NCBI RefSeq assembly: GCF_009905535.1
Contig: NZ_JAAALA010000018.1
Location: 1 to 64,000, forward strand
Direction: 5' to 3'
Origin: Caulobacter sp. SLTY
Lineage (GTDB): Bacteria > Pseudomonadota > Alphaproteobacteria > Caulobacterales > Caulobacteraceae
DNA length: 64,000 nucleotides
Made by a program: the position numbers and the translations under genes. Under the pieces are notes generated by a model. That model did no database searches. It was not told where the DNA came from and saw nothing but the letters and a program-made list of their open reading frames with translations. Below are positions 63,569 through 64,000 of this stretch, one piece after another. How positions within the stretch are numbered: the stretch's first letter is position 1; every line of letters begins with the position of its first letter.

Positions 63569-64000
63569 GTGCCTCCGATCCCGCTTCAGACCAAGGGCCG
63601 CGGCGCCCGCTCCAACGATACGAGCCGCTTCCTGTCGCTGCAGCGAGAGGAGTTCGACGACGGTTGGACGGCCGACGACGAAAGGCCCAAACCGCTGCGG
63701 ACCGTGATCCAGGCCGACCAGGCCAAGACGATCATCGCCAGCAACGACAGCCCCGACATCGGGTTCAATCGCTCGATCAATCCCTATCGCGGCTGCGAGC
63801 ATGGCTGCATCTACTGCTACGCGCGGCCGGCCCATGCCTATCTGGGCCTGTCGCCCGGCCTCGATTTCGAGAGCAAGCTGTTCTTCAAGCCCTTCGCCCA
63901 TGAGCTTCTGGCCAGGGAGCTTTCGAAGAAGCGCTACCAGCCGCAGGTGATCCACATCGGCGGCGACACCGACCCCTATCAGCCGGCCGAGCGCAAGCTG
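63569..64000 (+). CDS. Radical SAM protein, PA0069/SplB-like family (5' part)
   Basis: A gene cut by the window end; 144 codons are present from GTG 63569 (a GTG at 63567 is out of frame). The protein starts MPPIPLQTKGRGARSN and contains NPYRGCEHGCIYCYARP, with the C-x3-C-x2-C radical SAM motif at residues 76, 80 and 83. RGARSN, the SLQREEFDDGW region, then IIASNDSPDIGFNRSINPY and HIGGDTDPYQPAERKL are typical of the PA0069 group, related to spore photoproduct lyase. Exact reaction unknown. Confidence 0.88.
   Translation, partial: MPPIPLQTKGRGARSNDTSRFLSLQREEFDDGWTADDERPKPLRTVIQADQAKTIIASNDSPDIGFNRSINPYRGCEHGCIYCYARPAHAYLGLSPGLDFESKLFFKPFAHELLARELSKKRYQPQVIHIGGDTDPYQPAERKL

Noticed and set aside
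63514-63903. A 129-codon frame overlapping the start of the radical SAM gene
   Set aside because: The overlapping frame from 63569 carries the conserved CEHGCIYC motif and runs to the window end; the other frame has no match.

Overview
The window is GC-rich DNA from an alphaproteobacterium. I place it in or near the Caulobacteraceae (Caulobacter, Phenylobacterium, Brevundimonas) by inference, from codon use, the gene set (split glyQ/glyS, an alpha-type uracil-DNA glycosylase, an ETF-QO, PII-AmtB) and intergenic palindromes of the sort common in that group. No tRNA, rRNA, CRISPR array, transposase, integrase or phage gene was seen.

Region 1 (1-5.3 kb) is a lone accessory gene for a 1593-residue STAND-like P-loop NTPase. 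It has a glycine-rich hydrophobic N-terminus and a C-terminal array of 17 nearly identical 43-residue helical repeats (129 bp at the DNA level). The layout resembles NLR-like immune or cell-suicide receptors, but no function can be assigned from sequence alone. Similar ~55-bp sequences lie on both sides of the gene.

Region 2 (5.4-40.5 kb) is a large exopolysaccharide or capsule locus. A long, translationally coupled minus-strand series (31.9 to 5.4 kb, interrupted by one plus-strand sulfotransferase) encodes nucleotide-sugar enzymes (UDP-xylose synthase, GDP-mannose 3,5-epimerase, GalE), eight glycosyltransferases, a Wzx-like flippase, a polymerase-like membrane protein and many decorating enzymes: six methyltransferases (three FkbM type), two sulfotransferases, two acyltransferase-3 proteins, a WcaF-type acetyltransferase and a PaaK/CapK-like adenylating enzyme. 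Divergent from it, a plus-strand unit encodes a third acyltransferase, a Wzc-like chain-length regulator/tyrosine kinase, an exported protein of unknown role, an O-antigen-ligase/polymerase family protein and a mannose-1-phosphate guanylyltransferase fused to an AGE-type sugar isomerase domain. Together they point to a Wzx/Wzy-type, mannose-derived, probably sulfated and heavily methylated and acylated polysaccharide. No initiating phosphoglycosyltransferase and no Wza exporter are in the window.

Region 3 (40.5-64 kb) is mostly housekeeping: an unlisted 41-residue zinc-ribbon-like protein, the EF-P / EpmA / EpmB set, pyruvate phosphate dikinase between two related palindromic repeats, glyQ - DUF2314 - glyS with an intrinsic terminator just before glyQ, three secreted proteins sharing a C-terminal tail (one with a fasciclin domain), a DUF486 membrane protein, glnK-amtB, ispE, a TPR lipoprotein, ETF-ubiquinone oxidoreductase, a family 4-like uracil-DNA glycosylase, a lytic transglycosylase, a short GT2 protein, a small secreted protein and the 5' part of a radical SAM gene cut by the window end.
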